A DNA stretch of 64,000 bases from Limosilactobacillus reuteri (GTDB taxonomy: Bacteria > Bacillota > Bacilli > Lactobacillales > Lactobacillaceae). Position 1 is the first letter of the stretch; the number at the start of each line of letters is the position of its first letter. The position numbers and the translations under genes are program-made. The stretch lies in assembly GCF_013694365.1 (NCBI RefSeq), contig NZ_CP059275.1:1364001-1428000 (forward strand), written 5' to 3'. The notes beneath the pieces are model-generated. The model saw only the letters and a list, made by a program, of their open reading frames with translations. It did not search any database and was not told the DNA's origin. This document shows, in pieces, positions 27,389 through 38,821 of this stretch.

Positions 27389-30300
27389 GTGGGATTAAGT
27401 CGCCAAGAATTATTTGGAAAACTATTAGAACAAATTCACTTTCCGGAAAAAGACAATTCTGCATTCAGAAATGCCGCAGTTCAATCAGTTGTTGTTCATA
27501 AAAAGTCTCGGCACTGGGAATTTCACTTAATCTTTAATAAAGCTTTACCGTATGACCTATTTACGCAGTTCAACCAGAGCTTACAGCTAGGGTTCAAAGA
27601 TATTGCTAAAGTTAGTTTGAAGATTAGTACTCCCATGACAGAACTTGATGAATCACAGATAGCTAATTATTGGCAGTTCATCATTAATAAGGCAATTAGT
27701 GATACACCAATGCTCCAACAAGCTTGCTTACAAACGGCTCCCGAGGTTAAGGAGGGTCGTGTAACGCTAGTTGTTGAAAATGAGGTAATTAAAGACTTAC
27801 TAGCACAGAAAGCATTAGATAAGATTGAAAAATCATACCAAGAGCTAGGCTTTCCTAAATTTAGGATTCACCCATTTGTTGACCAGTCAGCCTCGCAAGC
27901 AAAAATTGAAGAATTAAAGGCTAAACACGAGAAAGCCGATGCTGCGCTTGCTGCCAAGGCGGCTGCCCGGATCAAGAAAAATGAGGCTGCAAAGAAGACA
28001 GCAAAGAAGAGTGCACCAGTTGCTCCTGCTGATGGCCCAATTCAACTTGGCCGGATGATTGATAGTAAGCAGAATGTTATTCAAATGAAAGACATTGAGG
28101 GTGAAGAGCGGTCCGTGGTTGTTGAAGGATATGTATTTAATGCAGAAATTCGCGAACTACGCTCAGGTCGTCAATTATTAACCTTTGAAATTACTGACTA
28201 CACTTCTTCTTTTGCTGTCAAGAAATTCTCACGCAACAGTGATGAAGAAGCACAATTTGCCAATATCAAAGCAGGAATGTGGTTGAAAGTTCGCGGGCCT
28301 GTACAAGAAGATACTTGGATGCGAGACTTGGTAATCACGGCTTATGATGTTAATGAAGTAACTCATACGGCGCGTCAAGATAAAGCTCCTCAAGATGATA
28401 AACGAGTTGAACTTCATACGCATACAACAATGAGTCAGATGGATGCCACTAATTCGATTACTGAGCTTGCAACTCGTGCTCATAAGTGGGGACATCCAGC
28501 AATTGCGGTAACCGATCATGGGAATGTCCAGGCTTTTCCAGAAGCATTTAGCGTGGCCCAAAAAACGGGCATTAAAATGCTATATGGAATGGAAGCTAAT
28601 GTTGTTGATGATGGAATTCCATTGGTATACAACGAGAATCATGAAGAACTCGCTCATCAGACCTATGTCATTTTTGACGTGGAAACGACAGGGTTATCGG
28701 CAATTTACGATAAGGTAATTGAATTGTCTGCAGTTAAAATGCAAGATGGAAATGTCTTAGAACGTTTTGATGAATTCATCGATCCTGGTTTCCCGTTATC
28801 AGAACAAACAACTAATTTAACTAGTATCACCACTGAAATGGTTCAGGGTTCAAAAACTGAAGAAGAAGTTTTTCAGATGTTTAAGGACTTTTGTAAGGGC
28901 TGTATCATTGCTGGTCATAACGTTGCATTTGATATGGGTTTTATGAATACTGGCTATGAACGTCATCAAATGGGAAAAATCGCGGAACCAGTAATCGATA
29001 CATTACCACTGGCGCGATTCTTATATCCTGATATGCGAGGATACCGATTAAACACGCTTAGTAAAAAGTTTAAGGTAGCATTGGAACATCACCACCGTGC
29101 TAACTATGATTCGGAAGCTACAGGACACTTGCTTTATAAGTTCTTGAAAGATGCTGAAGCCCGTTATGATGTGAAGTATGTGGATGATTTAAATAAGCAC
29201 ATGGAAGAAAATAATGCTTACCGTCATGCGCGGCCTTTTCATGTAACGATTTTTGCGCAGACCCAGGCTGGTTTGAAAAACTTATTTAAGTTAGTATCGC
29301 TATCAAACGTTGAATATTTTTACCGAGTACCGCGAATCCCGCGAACAGTGCTGACGAAATATCGTGAAGGACTGCTTTTGGGAACTGCTTGTTCATCGGG
29401 AGAAGTATTTACCGCGATGATGGAGAAAGGTTACGATCAAGCACTAGAAAAGGCGCGCTACTATGATTTTATTGAAGTTCAGCCCAAGCCAAACTATGCA
29501 CCGTTACTTGAACAACATGTGATTGCAGATGAAGACCACCTCGAAGATATCCTCAAAAATATGGTCAAACTAGGGGATGAGTTGGAAAAAACAGTGGTTG
29601 CCACTGGAGATGTCCATTACCTTGATCCACATGATGCAATTTACCGTAAGATCCTGATTAATTCGCAAGGTGGCGCAAACCCGTTAAATCGAACTGAGCG
29701 TCCAGAAGTGCACTTTAGGACCACTGATGAAATGTTAAATGAATTTGCTTTTCTCGGTGAAGAAAAAGCCCACGAATTAGTTGTAGAGAATAGTAATAAG
29801 ATTGCAGCTGAGATTGATGACAATATTCGGCCAGTAAAAGATAAACTTTATCCACCGCATATGAAGGGGGCCGAACAGGAAATCCAAGATCGGACATGGA
29901 GTACTGCACGAAAATGGTATGGTGATCCTTTGCCACAACTAGTTCAGGACCGGATTGAATTAGAGTTGAACAGTATTGTTAAGAACGGATTCTCTGTTCA
30001 CTATTTAATTGCCCAACGACTAGTAGCTAAGTCTAATAAAGACGGATACTTAGTAGGTTCGCGGGGATCTGTTGGTTCAAGTGTGGTTGCAACGCTTTCG
30101 GGAATTACAGAAGTTAACCCGTTGCCACCGCATTACCGTTGTCCAAATTGTCAATTTACCCACTTCTATACGCAAGGGGAATATAGTTCAGGTTTCGATT
30201 TGCCAGATAAAAAATGTCCAAAGTGTGGCACTCTAATGGTAAAAGACGGTCATGATATTCCATTCCAAACTTTCCTTGGGTTTAAGGGTAATAAGGTACC

Positions 30301-31720
30301 AGATATTGATTTAAACTTCTCTGGTGACTACCAGCCAATTGCCCATAACTATATGAAAGTCTTATTCGGTGAAAAAAATGTATTCCGTGCCGGGACAATT
30401 GGTACGGTTGCTGATAAGACGGCATATGGATATGTGAAGGCTTACGAACGAGATACAGAAAAGGAATTTAGAAAGGCAGAGGAGGATCGCTTAGCAAAAG
30501 GAGCTACTGGTGTTAAGCGAACTACTGGTCAGCACCCAGCGGGAATTATTATTGTTCCTGATGATATGGATATTTATGACTTTACACCTGTACAGTATCC
30601 TGCTGATGATCAAACAGCTGCCTGGGAAACAACTCACTTTGATTTCCACTCGATTCACGATAATATTCTTAAAATGGATATTTTGGGACATGATGATCCA
30701 ACGATGATTCGTGCCTTGCAAGATTTATCAGGAATTGATCCTCAATCGATTCCAATGGATGATCCAGGGGTGATGGCCTTATTCTCTAGTCCTAAGGTAT
30801 TAGGGGTAACTGAAGAACAAATTCAAAGTAAAACTGGTACACTAGGATTGCCGGAATTCGGGACGCGATTTGTCCGGGGGATGCTGGAGGATACTCATCC
30901 GAAAAATTACTCGCAATTATTACAAATTTCTGGTCTTTCACATGGGACTGGTGTGTGGCTAGATAATGCCCAGGAACTAATCAAACAGGGAATTGCCACT
31001 ATCGCTAATGTTATTGGTTGTCGTGATAACATCATGACCGACTTAATCCACTATGGAATGGACTCAGAAATTTCTTTCCAAATTATGGAACACGTACGGA
31101 AGGGGCGCGGGATTCCAGACGAGTGGCAAGAAAAGATGCATGAAGCTAATGTTCCACAATGGTATATGGACTCATGTTTGAAGATTAAGTATATGTTCCC
31201 GCGGGCGCACGCGGCTGCTTATGTCTTGATGGCTCTACGAATTGCTTACTTTAAGGTTTATTTCCCGTTAGTTTATTATTGTGCATTCTTCTCTGTGCGA
31301 GCAGATGACTTTGATGTAGTAGCGATGTCTCATGGTAAAGATGCGGTTAAGCAACGGATGAAAGAAATCAATGATAAGGGAAATGATGCCAGTGCAAAAG
31401 AGAAGAATCTCTTAACAATTCTTGAACTAGCTAATGAGATGCTGGAACGGGGCTTTAAATTTAAGATGGTTGATATTGAAAAATCAGATGCCTCCGATTG
31501 GTTGATTGATGGTGATTCATTAATTGCACCATTCCGAGCAGTTCCTGGATTAGGGCTAAACGTTGCTAAGCAAATTGTTGCCGCACGTGAAGAACGTCCA
31601 TTCCTTTCTAAAGAAGATTTGGCAGAGCGTGGAAAGGTTTCGCAGACACTTATTGACTTTTTGACAGATAATCATGTATTAGATAAGCTGCCTGACGAAA
31701 ATCAACTTAGCTTGTTTTAA
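27389..31720 (+). CDS. polC: DNA polymerase III subunit alpha, PolC type
   Basis: PolC is the main replicative polymerase of low-GC Gram-positives. The 1443-residue product starts at GTG. In order it has an N-terminal domain, an OB-fold (about 235-320), a PHP domain ([12 protein letters not shown] near residue 341) interrupted by the DnaQ-like proofreading exonuclease (VIFDVETTG near 427), a zinc-binding segment (CPNCQFTHF near 917), the palm with [12 protein letters not shown] near 971, and the C-terminal helix-hairpin-helix. It ends with the clamp-binding-like tail NQLSLF. Full length for the family. Confidence 0.97.
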   Translation: MGLSRQELFGKLLEQIHFPEKDNSAFRNAAVQSVVVHKKSRHWEFHLIFNKALPYDLFTQFNQSLQLGFKDIAKVSLKISTPMTELDESQIANYWQFIINKAISDTPMLQQACLQTAPEVKEGRVTLVVENEVIKDLLAQKALDKIEKSYQELGFPKFRIHPFVDQSASQAKIEELKAKHEKADAALAAKAAARIKKNEAAKKTAKKSAPVAPADGPIQLGRMIDSKQNVIQMKDIEGEERSVVVEGYVFNAEIRELRSGRQLLTFEITDYTSSFAVKKFSRNSDEEAQFANIKAGMWLKVRGPVQEDTWMRDLVITAYDVNEVTHTARQDKAPQDDKRVELHTHTTMSQMDATNSITELATRAHKWGHPAIAVTDHGNVQAFPEAFSVAQKTGIKMLYGMEANVVDDGIPLVYNENHEELAHQTYVIFDVETTGLSAIYDKVIELSAVKMQDGNVLERFDEFIDPGFPLSEQTTNLTSITTEMVQGSKTEEEVFQMFKDFCKGCIIAGHNVAFDMGFMNTGYERHQMGKIAEPVIDTLPLARFLYPDMRGYRLNTLSKKFKVALEHHHRANYDSEATGHLLYKFLKDAEARYDVKYVDDLNKHMEENNAYRHARPFHVTIFAQTQAGLKNLFKLVSLSNVEYFYRVPRIPRTVLTKYREGLLLGTACSSGEVFTAMMEKGYDQALEKARYYDFIEVQPKPNYAPLLEQHVIADEDHLEDILKNMVKLGDELEKTVVATGDVHYLDPHDAIYRKILINSQGGANPLNRTERPEVHFRTTDEMLNEFAFLGEEKAHELVVENSNKIAAEIDDNIRPVKDKLYPPHMKGAEQEIQDRTWSTARKWYGDPLPQLVQDRIELELNSIVKNGFSVHYLIAQRLVAKSNKDGYLVGSRGSVGSSVVATLSGITEVNPLPPHYRCPNCQFTHFYTQGEYSSGFDLPDKKCPKCGTLMVKDGHDIPFQTFLGFKGNKVPDIDLNFSGDYQPIAHNYMKVLFGEKNVFRAGTIGTVADKTAYGYVKAYERDTEKEFRKAEEDRLAKGATGVKRTTGQHPAGIIIVPDDMDIYDFTPVQYPADDQTAAWETTHFDFHSIHDNILKMDILGHDDPTMIRALQDLSGIDPQSIPMDDPGVMALFSSPKVLGVTEEQIQSKTGTLGLPEFGTRFVRGMLEDTHPKNYSQLLQISGLSHGTGVWLDNAQELIKQGIATIANVIGCRDNIMTDLIHYGMDSEISFQIMEHVRKGRGIPDEWQEKMHEANVPQWYMDSCLKIKYMFPRAHAAAYVLMALRIAYFKVYFPLVYYCAFFSVRADDFDVVAMSHGKDAVKQRMKEINDKGNDASAKEKNLLTILELANEMLERGFKFKMVDIEKSDASDWLIDGDSLIAPFRAVPGLGLNVAKQIVAAREERPFLSKEDLAERGKVSQTLIDFLTDNHVLDKLPDENQLSLF

Positions 31721-32194
31721 TTGAGCAGTGTTGTAGAAACTGTAACAGATCTTGTAACGCCGATTTTACAGGACCATGATTTTTACTTATATGATTTAGA
31801 GTTTGTAAAAGAAGGTAAAAGCTGGTACCTCCGCGTTTATATTGATAAAGACGGTGGGATTACGCTAGAAGATTGCGCACTTGTCAGTGATGAATTAAGT
31901 GAAGCATTAGATAATGTTGAACCTGATCCAATTCCACAGGCTTACTTTTTAGAAGTTTCCTCACCAGGTGCTGAACGCCCACTGAAGAAAGAGGAAGATT
32001 ATCAACGAGCAATTGACCATTACATTCACATTTCTCTTTACCAACAGATTAATGGTCAAAAGGTTTATGAGGGTACGTTAACGCAATTGTCTAATAAAGA
32101 AATTACGTTGGATTATTTAGACAAGACTCGTCATCGGCAAATTACGATTGATCGTCAGAAAATTGCCCAGGCCCGATTAGCGATTAAATTCTAG
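31721..32194 (+). CDS. rimP: Ribosome maturation factor RimP
   Basis: RimP assists maturation of the 30S subunit. The 157-residue product has a TTG start, a typical N-terminal alpha/beta domain ([20 protein letters not shown], then [20 protein letters not shown]), the conserved [14 protein letters not shown] motif and a C-terminal SH3-like barrel. It heads the conserved rimP-nusA-ylxR-ylxQ-infB-rbfA operon. Confidence 0.95.
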   Translation: MSSVVETVTDLVTPILQDHDFYLYDLEFVKEGKSWYLRVYIDKDGGITLEDCALVSDELSEALDNVEPDPIPQAYFLEVSSPGAERPLKKEEDYQRAIDHYIHISLYQQINGQKVYEGTLTQLSNKEITLDYLDKTRHRQITIDRQKIAQARLAIKF

Positions 32195-33382
32195 GTGAGT
32201 AAGCCAAAAATTAACACTGAGATGATTGGCGCCCTTGATTATCTTGAAAAAGAAAAGGGGATCAAGAAAGAGATTGTTATTGAAGCGTTAGAACAAGCAC
32301 TTGAATCAGCATACAAGCAAAATTACGGTGATAAGAATGTTGAAGTAGAATTCAATTCATTGACTGGTAATATTAAAGTCTACGCTGTAAAAACAATTAC
32401 TGATGATGAAGAAGCAGTCGAAGCAGACAGCAACGAATTTATGAGTTTAGCTGATGCACGGAAGCTTCCTCATGGCCAAGGTTATGATATTGGTGATGAA
32501 ATTCGCGAAGAAGTTACCCCTCGTGATTTTGGTCGGATTGCTGCCCAAACTGCTAAACAAGTAGTAATGCAGCGTCTCCGTGAAGAAGAACGGAAAATCA
32601 TTTACGACAAGTATAAGACTTATGAAAATGAGATTATCACTGGTGAAGTTTCACGAGAAGATAAGCGTTTCACATATGTTGATTTAGGAGATGGTGTAGA
32701 AGGTGCCATGGGCTTTAGAGATAAGATGCCTAATGAGCACTACCACGTCCATGATCGGATTCAAGTATACGTAACGAAAGTAAATGACGATCGTCGGGGA
32801 CCACAAATTTTTGTTAGCCGGACTGCTCCAGAACTTTTAAAGCGATTATTTGAACGAGAAGTGCCTGAAATCAAGGATGGGACTGTCTTAATCGAAAATA
32901 TTGCTCGTGAAGCAGGTGATCGTGCTAAGGTTGCAGTATACTCAAATGATCCTAATGTTGATCCAGTTGGGACTTGCGTTGGTCCACGAGGTTCTCGTGT
33001 ACAAGCAATCGTTAATGAACTTGATGGCGAGAATATGGATATTGTGGAGTATGTTAAGGAGCCCGCTAAGTTTATCGCTAATGCATTGAACCCAGCAGAA
33101 GTACTGGATGTAATCTTTAACGAAGAGAAGGCAGCAAGCGAAACTGAGGATAGCGAAGGTGAAGAAACGACTGAAGGACAAACAGAACGTTCATGCACTG
33201 TCGTTGTCCCAGATAGCCAATTATCCTTAGCCATCGGTAAGCGAGGACAAAATGCTCGTCTTGCTGCTCGGTTGACTAAGTACAAGATTGATATCAAGTC
33301 TGAATCTGAAATGGCTGAAAATGACCAAGAATCTGAAGAAGTAGCTGATTTAGAAGAAAATGTTGACAATAACGAAGAATAA
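32195..33382 (+). CDS. nusA: Transcription termination/antitermination factor NusA
   Basis: NusA binds RNA polymerase and RNA and modulates pausing, termination and antitermination. The 395-residue product has a GTG start, an N-terminal polymerase-binding domain (about 1-125), an S1 domain (about 135-200, ITGEVSREDKRFTYVDLG) and two KH domains with GTCVGPRGSRVQAIVNEL and IGKRGQNARLAARLT. The tail is acidic, and the protein lacks the E. coli-type C-terminal repeats, as expected in Firmicutes. A long open frame on the opposite strand inside the gene is a shadow. Confidence 0.96.
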   Translation: MSKPKINTEMIGALDYLEKEKGIKKEIVIEALEQALESAYKQNYGDKNVEVEFNSLTGNIKVYAVKTITDDEEAVEADSNEFMSLADARKLPHGQGYDIGDEIREEVTPRDFGRIAAQTAKQVVMQRLREEERKIIYDKYKTYENEIITGEVSREDKRFTYVDLGDGVEGAMGFRDKMPNEHYHVHDRIQVYVTKVNDDRRGPQIFVSRTAPELLKRLFEREVPEIKDGTVLIENIAREAGDRAKVAVYSNDPNVDPVGTCVGPRGSRVQAIVNELDGENMDIVEYVKEPAKFIANALNPAEVLDVIFNEEKAASETEDSEGEETTEGQTERSCTVVVPDSQLSLAIGKRGQNARLAARLTKYKIDIKSESEMAENDQESEEVADLEENVDNNEE

Positions 33383-33664
33383 ATGCGTAAAGACATTGTT
33401 ACCGGTGAAATGATGCCTAAAAGGCAATTGATTCGGGTAGTTAAGAATAAGGAAAATGAAGTCTCCTTAGACCCAACTGGTAAAAAGCCTGGTCGTGGAG
33501 CATATGTTGCAGTAGATGTGGATATTGCAAAGCGCGCCAAGAAAGAAAAAACTTTTGAAAAAGCTTTTCATGTTCAACTTGATGAATCATTTTATGATGA
33601 ATTAATCAAGTATGCAGACCACCTACAGGCACGACAAGAGTTATTTGGTAATGATCAAAAATAA
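33383..33664 (+). CDS. ylxR: YlxR-family RNA-binding protein (RnpM)
   Basis: The product is 93 residues with the YlxR signature (TGEMMPKRQLIRVVKNKENE, then GRGAYV). In B. subtilis this protein has been reported to bind and modulate RNase P, hence the newer name RnpM. It is always found between nusA and ylxQ. Its last 14 bases overlap the native ylxQ start and are therefore duplicated at the junction here. Confidence 0.92.
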   Translation: MRKDIVTGEMMPKRQLIRVVKNKENEVSLDPTGKKPGRGAYVAVDVDIAKRAKKEKTFEKAFHVQLDESFYDELIKYADHLQARQELFGNDQK

Positions 33665-33678
33665 ATGATCAAAAATAA
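33651..33678 (+). repeat. Duplicated 14-base gene overlap
   Basis: The sequence atgatcaaaaataa stands at 33651-33664, the end of ylxR, and again at 33665-33678, the start of ylxQ. One copy would encode both gene ends in a normal overlapping operon. Confidence 0.88.
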
Positions 33679-33976
33679 AGAACAGGTCTTAAACCTCCTT
33701 GGAATCGCTCGGCGTGCCCGGCAACTTCAGAGTGGGGAAGAGATTGTCTTAAAAAATATTCAAACTAAAAAGGCAAAGTTTGTATTCCTAGCTTCAGATG
33801 CTGGAAAAGCTAGTGCAAAAAAGATTACTGATAAATGTAAATTTTATGGCATTCCTTTTTCAACAGATTTCACTAGAGAACAACTTAGCCGGGCAACAGG
33901 GCAAGCACGAACAGTTTTTTGTGTAATGCAATCAGGTTTTGCAAGAAAGTTTGAGGAACTACTAACTATGAGATAA
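33665..33976 (+). CDS. ylxQ: YlxQ, L7Ae-family RNA-binding protein
   Basis: The product is 103 residues with the L7Ae/L30e fold: LNLLGIARRARQLQSGEE, FVFLASDAGKASAKKI and a C-terminal strand region. L7Ae-type proteins bind kink-turn RNAs. Bacterial YlxQ is non-essential and its RNA targets are not settled. The position between ylxR and infB is invariant. Confidence 0.92.
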   Translation: MIKNKEQVLNLLGIARRARQLQSGEEIVLKNIQTKKAKFVFLASDAGKASAKKITDKCKFYGIPFSTDFTREQLSRATGQARTVFCVMQSGFARKFEELLTMR

Positions 33977-36235
33977 ATGGCCAAAGAACGAATTTATGAA
34001 TTAGCTAAGGAATTAAAAATGCCTAGCAAAGACTTAGTTAATATGGCCAATCGGCAAGGAATGGGAGTTAAAAGTCACATGTCTTCTGTTACCCCAGATC
34101 AAGCGCAACAATTACGTCAACTTGCAAAGGGTGGACAAAAAACAACTAATAATCAACGCCAACCAGTAAAGAAAAATGATGGTCACAATAAGCAAAATAA
34201 CCATCAAGCACAAAATCACAATCAACACCACGATCATGATAAGGCACAAAATGAGCGTCCACAAAAGAAAAACAATAGCCGACCAAACAATGGAACAAAA
34301 GATAATAATCAACACCAAAACAATGGTGGTCGATTTGGCGGCAGCTTAAATAACGATCAAGGCCGTAATGGCAAACGCTTTAATAAGAAAAATAAGAAGA
34401 ATAAGAAACACAATAAGAACAAGCGGTTACGTGAAGTAGCTCATAAGCAACCAACACAACGAAAAGATAAGCCGCTTCCAGAAGTATTAGAATATACTGA
34501 TGGGATGAATGCCCAAGACTTAGGAAAGATCTTACACCGTTCACCAGCAGAAATCGTTAAAAAGTTATTTATGCTTGGTGTAATGATCAACCAAAATCAG
34601 TCACTTGATAAGGATACAATTGAATTATTAGCAACTGATTACGGTATTGAGGCTAAGGAAAAGGTTCAAGTTGACGTTTCAGACATTGATAAGATGTTTG
34701 AAGATGAACAAAATAATACTGAACATCAAGTAACGCGGCCAGCTGTTGTTACTGTTATGGGACACGTTGACCATGGTAAGACAACCTTGCTTGATAAGTT
34801 ACGTCACTCTCATGTTACTGAACATGAAGCAGGGGGAATCACCCAGGAAATTGGTGCTTACCAAGTTCACTATAATGATCAATTAATTACGTTCCTTGAT
34901 ACGCCAGGACACGCGGCCTTTACTGAAATGCGTGCACGAGGAGCTAATATTACTGATATCACGGTCCTTGTTGTTGCAGCTGATGATGGAGTTATGCCAC
35001 AGACAGTTGAAGCTATTCACCACGCGCAAGCTGCCCAAACACCAATTATTGTTGCAGTTAACAAGATTGATAAGCCAGGTGCAAATCCAGATCGTGTAAC
35101 TGAAGAATTAGCAAAGTATAACTTGATTCCTGAAGACTGGGGTGGAGATACGATTTTTGTTAAGATTTCTGCCAAATTTGGTAAGAATCTTGATGAATTA
35201 CTTGATATGATTCTACTCCAAGCTGAAATGCTGGAATTAAAGGCTAATCCGGATCAAAATGCGGCTGGATCAGTTGTTGAAGCCCGCCTTGATCAAGGTC
35301 GGGGGTCAGTTGCCACTATTTTAATTCAACAAGGTACTCTTCATGTTGGGGACCCAATTGTTGTTGGTAACACATTTGGTCGTGTGCGGACAATGACAAA
35401 TGAAAATGGTCGTCGTATTAAAGAAGCTACCCCATCTACTCCTGTTGAGATTACTGGGTTAAATGAAGTACCAGAAGCCGGGGATCGGTTTGTTGTCTTT
35501 GATGATGAAAAGACTGCCCGTGCAGCAGGTGAAGAACGGGCTAAACGAGCAATGGATAAGGAACGTCAAAAGACTTCTCATGTTACATTAGATAACCTCT
35601 TTGCAACTATGAAGAAGGGTCAAATGAAGACCTTACCGATTATCATTAAAGCCGATGTTCAGGGATCTGTTGAGGCTCTAAGTCAAAGCCTTCAAAAGAT
35701 TAAAGTTGACGGTGTTCGTGTTGATATTATTCACCAAGCCGTTGGTGCCATTAATCAAAGTGATGTTACCTTAGCTGAAGCGTCTAATGCGGTTATCATT
35801 GGTTTTAATGTTCGCCCAACTGCCGTAGCTAAGACATTGGCTGACTCTAATAGTATTGATATCCGTCTTCACCGTGTCATTTACGATGCAATTGAAGAAG
35901 TTGAAGATGCGATGAAGGGGATGCTTGAACCGGTATACAAGGAAGAAACAATTGGTCAAGTAGAAGTTCGTCAAATCTATAAGGCATCAAAAGTTGGTAC
36001 AATTGCCGGGGGAATGGTTACTTCTGGTAAGATTACCCGTGATGCAAAGGTTCGTTTAGTTCGTGATGGCGTTGTTATTTACGAAGGTGAATTAGGTAGT
36101 CTTAAGCGCTTCAAAGATGATGTCAAAGAAGTTAAGCAAGGTTACGAATGTGGGTTGACAATTGAAAACTACAATGACATTAAAGAAATGGATGTTATTG
36201 AAGCCTACAAGATGAAAGAAGTTCCAGTTAAGTAA
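33977..36235 (+). CDS. infB: Translation initiation factor IF-2
   Basis: IF-2 is the GTPase that brings fMet-tRNA to the 30S subunit and promotes subunit joining. The 752-residue product has the N-terminal IF2N motif, a low-complexity linker rich in Asn, His, Lys and Gln (about residues 50-150), then the GTPase with [10 protein letters not shown] near residue 262, DTPGHAAF near 308 and NKID near 360, and the C-terminal tRNA-binding domains. The linker is short, as in other lactobacilli. It lies between ylxQ and rbfA. Confidence 0.97.
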   Translation: MAKERIYELAKELKMPSKDLVNMANRQGMGVKSHMSSVTPDQAQQLRQLAKGGQKTTNNQRQPVKKNDGHNKQNNHQAQNHNQHHDHDKAQNERPQKKNNSRPNNGTKDNNQHQNNGGRFGGSLNNDQGRNGKRFNKKNKKNKKHNKNKRLREVAHKQPTQRKDKPLPEVLEYTDGMNAQDLGKILHRSPAEIVKKLFMLGVMINQNQSLDKDTIELLATDYGIEAKEKVQVDVSDIDKMFEDEQNNTEHQVTRPAVVTVMGHVDHGKTTLLDKLRHSHVTEHEAGGITQEIGAYQVHYNDQLITFLDTPGHAAFTEMRARGANITDITVLVVAADDGVMPQTVEAIHHAQAAQTPIIVAVNKIDKPGANPDRVTEELAKYNLIPEDWGGDTIFVKISAKFGKNLDELLDMILLQAEMLELKANPDQNAAGSVVEARLDQGRGSVATILIQQGTLHVGDPIVVGNTFGRVRTMTNENGRRIKEATPSTPVEITGLNEVPEAGDRFVVFDDEKTARAAGEERAKRAMDKERQKTSHVTLDNLFATMKKGQMKTLPIIIKADVQGSVEALSQSLQKIKVDGVRVDIIHQAVGAINQSDVTLAEASNAVIIGFNVRPTAVAKTLADSNSIDIRLHRVIYDAIEEVEDAMKGMLEPVYKEETIGQVEVRQIYKASKVGTIAGGMVTSGKITRDAKVRLVRDGVVIYEGELGSLKRFKDDVKEVKQGYECGLTIENYNDIKEMDVIEAYKMKEVPVK

Positions 36236-36595
36236 ATGCCAAGTAAACAATATCGAGTAGATCGTTTAGCTCAAGAAATTCAAAAAGATGTTGATGAAAT
36301 CTTGTTAAAACGTGTTCGTGATCCACGTGTACAAAACGTTACAATTACAGGTGTGGATGTTACTGGTGATCTCCAGCAAGCAACCATCTATTACAGTATC
36401 TTGTCAGATCTTGCTTCTGATGCGGAGAAGGCACAGGCTGGATTAGATAAGGCAACCGGGTTAATTCGCAGTGAATTAGGCGCACGTCTTAATATTTTTA
36501 AGACTCCAGAAATCAAATTTGTAAGAGACCCATCAGTTGCTTACGGTAGTCGAATTGATCAACTCATTAACGACTTACACAAAAAAGAAAAATAA
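36236..36595 (+). CDS. rbfA: Ribosome-binding factor A
   Basis: RbfA binds the 30S subunit and helps process the 5' end of 16S rRNA, notably in the cold. The 119-residue product has the KH-like fold with RVDRLAQEIQKDVDEILLKR, RDPRVQNVTITGVDVTGDL and the C-terminal PEIKFVRDPSVAYGSRID. Length is normal. It is followed by truB, the conserved order. Confidence 0.96.
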   Translation: MPSKQYRVDRLAQEIQKDVDEILLKRVRDPRVQNVTITGVDVTGDLQQATIYYSILSDLASDAEKAQAGLDKATGLIRSELGARLNIFKTPEIKFVRDPSVAYGSRIDQLINDLHKKEK

Positions 36596-37501
36596 ATGGA
36601 TGGAATAATACCCTTATATAAAGAACGTGGGATGACTAGTTTTGCATGTGTTAGTCGACTACGACAAATTTTAAAAACTAAAAAGATTGGTCATTCAGGA
36701 ACACTTGATCCAGGTGTAGCGGGTGTTTTACCAATTTGTGTTGGAAATGCTACCAAAGTTGTTGATTATTTGATGCAATCAGGAAAACAATATCAAGGTG
36801 AGCTTTTAATTGGTTTTACGACTACTACTCAAGACCTTGATGGAGACAAAATTGAGGAAAAAGAAGTTACAAATGAAATTCCGACTAGTGAAATCCTATC
36901 AGCCATGAATTCATTAACGGGGACAATAATACAAATCCCACCGATGTATTCGGCTGTAAAAGTAAATGGGAAAAAACTTTATGAATATGCAAGAGCTGGT
37001 GAAACTGTTGAACGGCCCAAACGACAAGTGACTATTAGCAAATTTGAATTATTAAGCTCAAAGTATGATGAGGAAAATAAACAACAACGAATCCGTTTTA
37101 ATGTTGAATGTAGTAAGGGTACTTATATTCGGACGCTTGTTGTTGACCTTGCACGTAAACTAGGGTATCCAGGAGTAATGAGTTTGTTAACGCGGTTGAA
37201 GAGTGGAGGCTTTACTCTTGATCAGACTCTAAGTTTAGACGACGTTCGCGATGCTGTTGCGACCCAAACTCTCCAGCAATATTTGTATCCTTTAGATTAT
37301 GCTTTGAAGGACTATCTGCAATTAACGATTCAAGAGGCTCAATGGAAAAAGGTTCAAAATGGAGGATGGCTTTCTCCAAGTGAACTTAATACTAGTGAGA
37401 AGGAAATTGTGTTATCATTTGATGGACAAGTAAAAGCACTATATCATTTTGATCCAAAAAATAAAATGTATAAGCCAACTAAAATGTTTGCAGTTAATTG
37501 A
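36596..37501 (+). CDS. truB: tRNA pseudouridine-55 synthase
   Basis: TruB makes pseudouridine 55 in the T-loop of tRNAs. The 301-residue product has the catalytic Asp in HSGTLDPGVAGVLP (about residues 37-50), the conserved motif CSKGTYIRTLVVDLARKLG and the C-terminal PUA-like region. The N-terminus starts MDGIIPLYKERGMTSF, as in family members. It is located between rbfA and ribF. Confidence 0.96.
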   Translation: MDGIIPLYKERGMTSFACVSRLRQILKTKKIGHSGTLDPGVAGVLPICVGNATKVVDYLMQSGKQYQGELLIGFTTTTQDLDGDKIEEKEVTNEIPTSEILSAMNSLTGTIIQIPPMYSAVKVNGKKLYEYARAGETVERPKRQVTISKFELLSSKYDEENKQQRIRFNVECSKGTYIRTLVVDLARKLGYPGVMSLLTRLKSGGFTLDQTLSLDDVRDAVATQTLQQYLYPLDYALKDYLQLTIQEAQWKKVQNGGWLSPSELNTSEKEIVLSFDGQVKALYHFDPKNKMYKPTKMFAVN

Positions 37502-38449
37502 TTGCAAGTTATTAAAATTCACCATCCTTTGGAAAAAAGACTAATTCCTGCGGGGCCAATTGTACTTGCAATGGGTTTCTTTGATGGTGTTCATCGGGGA
37601 CATCAGGCAGTAATCAAACGTGCCCGTGAAATTGCCCGTGAAAAAGGATTGCCATTAGTAGTTTTGACGTATGATCATGCTCCAGGAATTGTTTATCGTC
37701 AATATAAGGGCGGCTTTAAATATCTATCAACGGTCGATAGGAAGCTTGAGTTATTAAATGACCTTGATGTCGATCGGGTTTATTTAATAAGCTTTACCTC
37801 GTCTTTTGCAAGTCTTTCTCCTCAGCAATTTGTTGATGAGTATTTGGTAGGCTTTCATGCTCAAACGGTCGTAGCAGGTTTTGATCATACTTATGGAAAA
37901 GAAGATATTGCATCAATGAAGTTGCTTCCTAAGTATGCAGCGGGACGGTTTGAAGTTGTAACTGTGCCCAAATTTACTGAGGATGGAAGTCAAGAAAAGG
38001 TCGGTTCGCGAGAAATTCGGAAATTAATTGATGCTGGTAATGTAGAAGCAGCCAACCAAGCACTAGGGTATCCTTATCAAACAACTGGCTTAGTAGTTCA
38101 TGGCTTAGCTCGTGGACGAACACTTGGTTTTCCTACAATCAATGTTGAGCATCCAGAAGAGGAGCGAATTCCTGGGATTGGGGTCTATGCTGTCAAAGTT
38201 AAGCTCGGTAAGAAGTGGTATGACGGCATGGCAAGTGTTGGCCATAACATAACATTTGGCGATGCTAATCAATTAACGGTTGAGATTAATCTATTTGATT
38301 TTCAACAAATGGTGTATGGTGAAGAAGTAGTTGTGCGCTGGTATCAGTACCTTCGTGGCGAAGAAAAGTTCACGGGAGCGGATGCATTAGTAGCACAGAT
38401 GAAGCAAGATGAACAAAACGCCCGTCGTATTTTAGAAAAATATAAATAA
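37502..38449 (+). CDS. ribF: Bifunctional riboflavin kinase/FMN adenylyltransferase
   Basis: RibF converts riboflavin to FMN and then FAD. The 315-residue product has a TTG start, an N-terminal adenylyltransferase domain (MGFFDGVHRGHQAVI, the nucleotidyltransferase motif, and VAGFDHTYGK) and a C-terminal kinase domain (GRTLGFPTINVE, then IPGIGVYAVKV). Both active sites look intact. The truB-ribF pairing is conserved in Firmicutes. Confidence 0.96.
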   Translation: MQVIKIHHPLEKRLIPAGPIVLAMGFFDGVHRGHQAVIKRAREIAREKGLPLVVLTYDHAPGIVYRQYKGGFKYLSTVDRKLELLNDLDVDRVYLISFTSSFASLSPQQFVDEYLVGFHAQTVVAGFDHTYGKEDIASMKLLPKYAAGRFEVVTVPKFTEDGSQEKVGSREIRKLIDAGNVEAANQALGYPYQTTGLVVHGLARGRTLGFPTINVEHPEEERIPGIGVYAVKVKLGKKWYDGMASVGHNITFGDANQLTVEINLFDFQQMVYGEEVVVRWYQYLRGEEKFTGADALVAQMKQDEQNARRILEKYK

Positions 38450-38821
38450 ATGAAACATAAAGAACATCGCTATATTCAACCTCAGAATACTCAAGAAGCA
38501 ATGTTATTAATTCAGAAGTTATTTAATAAATACCGCAATGCGTCCCTAACGAATGAACTATTAGAATACCATAACAACCTAATCTATCGCTTGCAGTCAG
38601 ATATTAAAGACGAAGCAATTAAGGAGAACAATCCTAATCAACTTAAGGCACTTGCTTCCATGACCGAAATTATGCGTAACTGGACAACAGTACGCTTAAA
38701 CGGCCAGCCTTTTAACGGGAAAATGCGGCATTTCAAATTAGTGACTGATGGCGGATTCAAATTTGAACGAAATATTCATAAAATTAACCAGACTACCAGT
38801 CATCGGGGAAGTCGGCATTAA
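38450..38821 (+). CDS. Conserved hypothetical protein between ribF and hrcA
   Basis: The product is 123 residues, basic and mostly helical in character, with no signal peptide or membrane segment. I do not recognise the family. Notable stretches are HRYIQPQNTQEAMLLIQKLF at the start, an Asn-rich middle, and a C-terminal segment with several His and Arg (HKINQTTSHRGSRH). A helical, RNA- or protein-binding factor is conceivable but unsupported. It fills the gap between the translation operon and the heat-shock operon. Coding character matches its neighbours, so I take it as a real gene. Confidence 0.65.
   Translation: MKHKEHRYIQPQNTQEAMLLIQKLFNKYRNASLTNELLEYHNNLIYRLQSDIKDEAIKENNPNQLKALASMTEIMRNWTTVRLNGQPFNGKMRHFKLVTDGGFKFERNIHKINQTTSHRGSRH

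Noticed and set aside
32761..33540. 259-codon open frame on the minus strand
   Set aside because: It lies inside nusA and ylxR, has Ser/Thr-rich low-complexity composition typical of a shadow frame, and matches no family I know.
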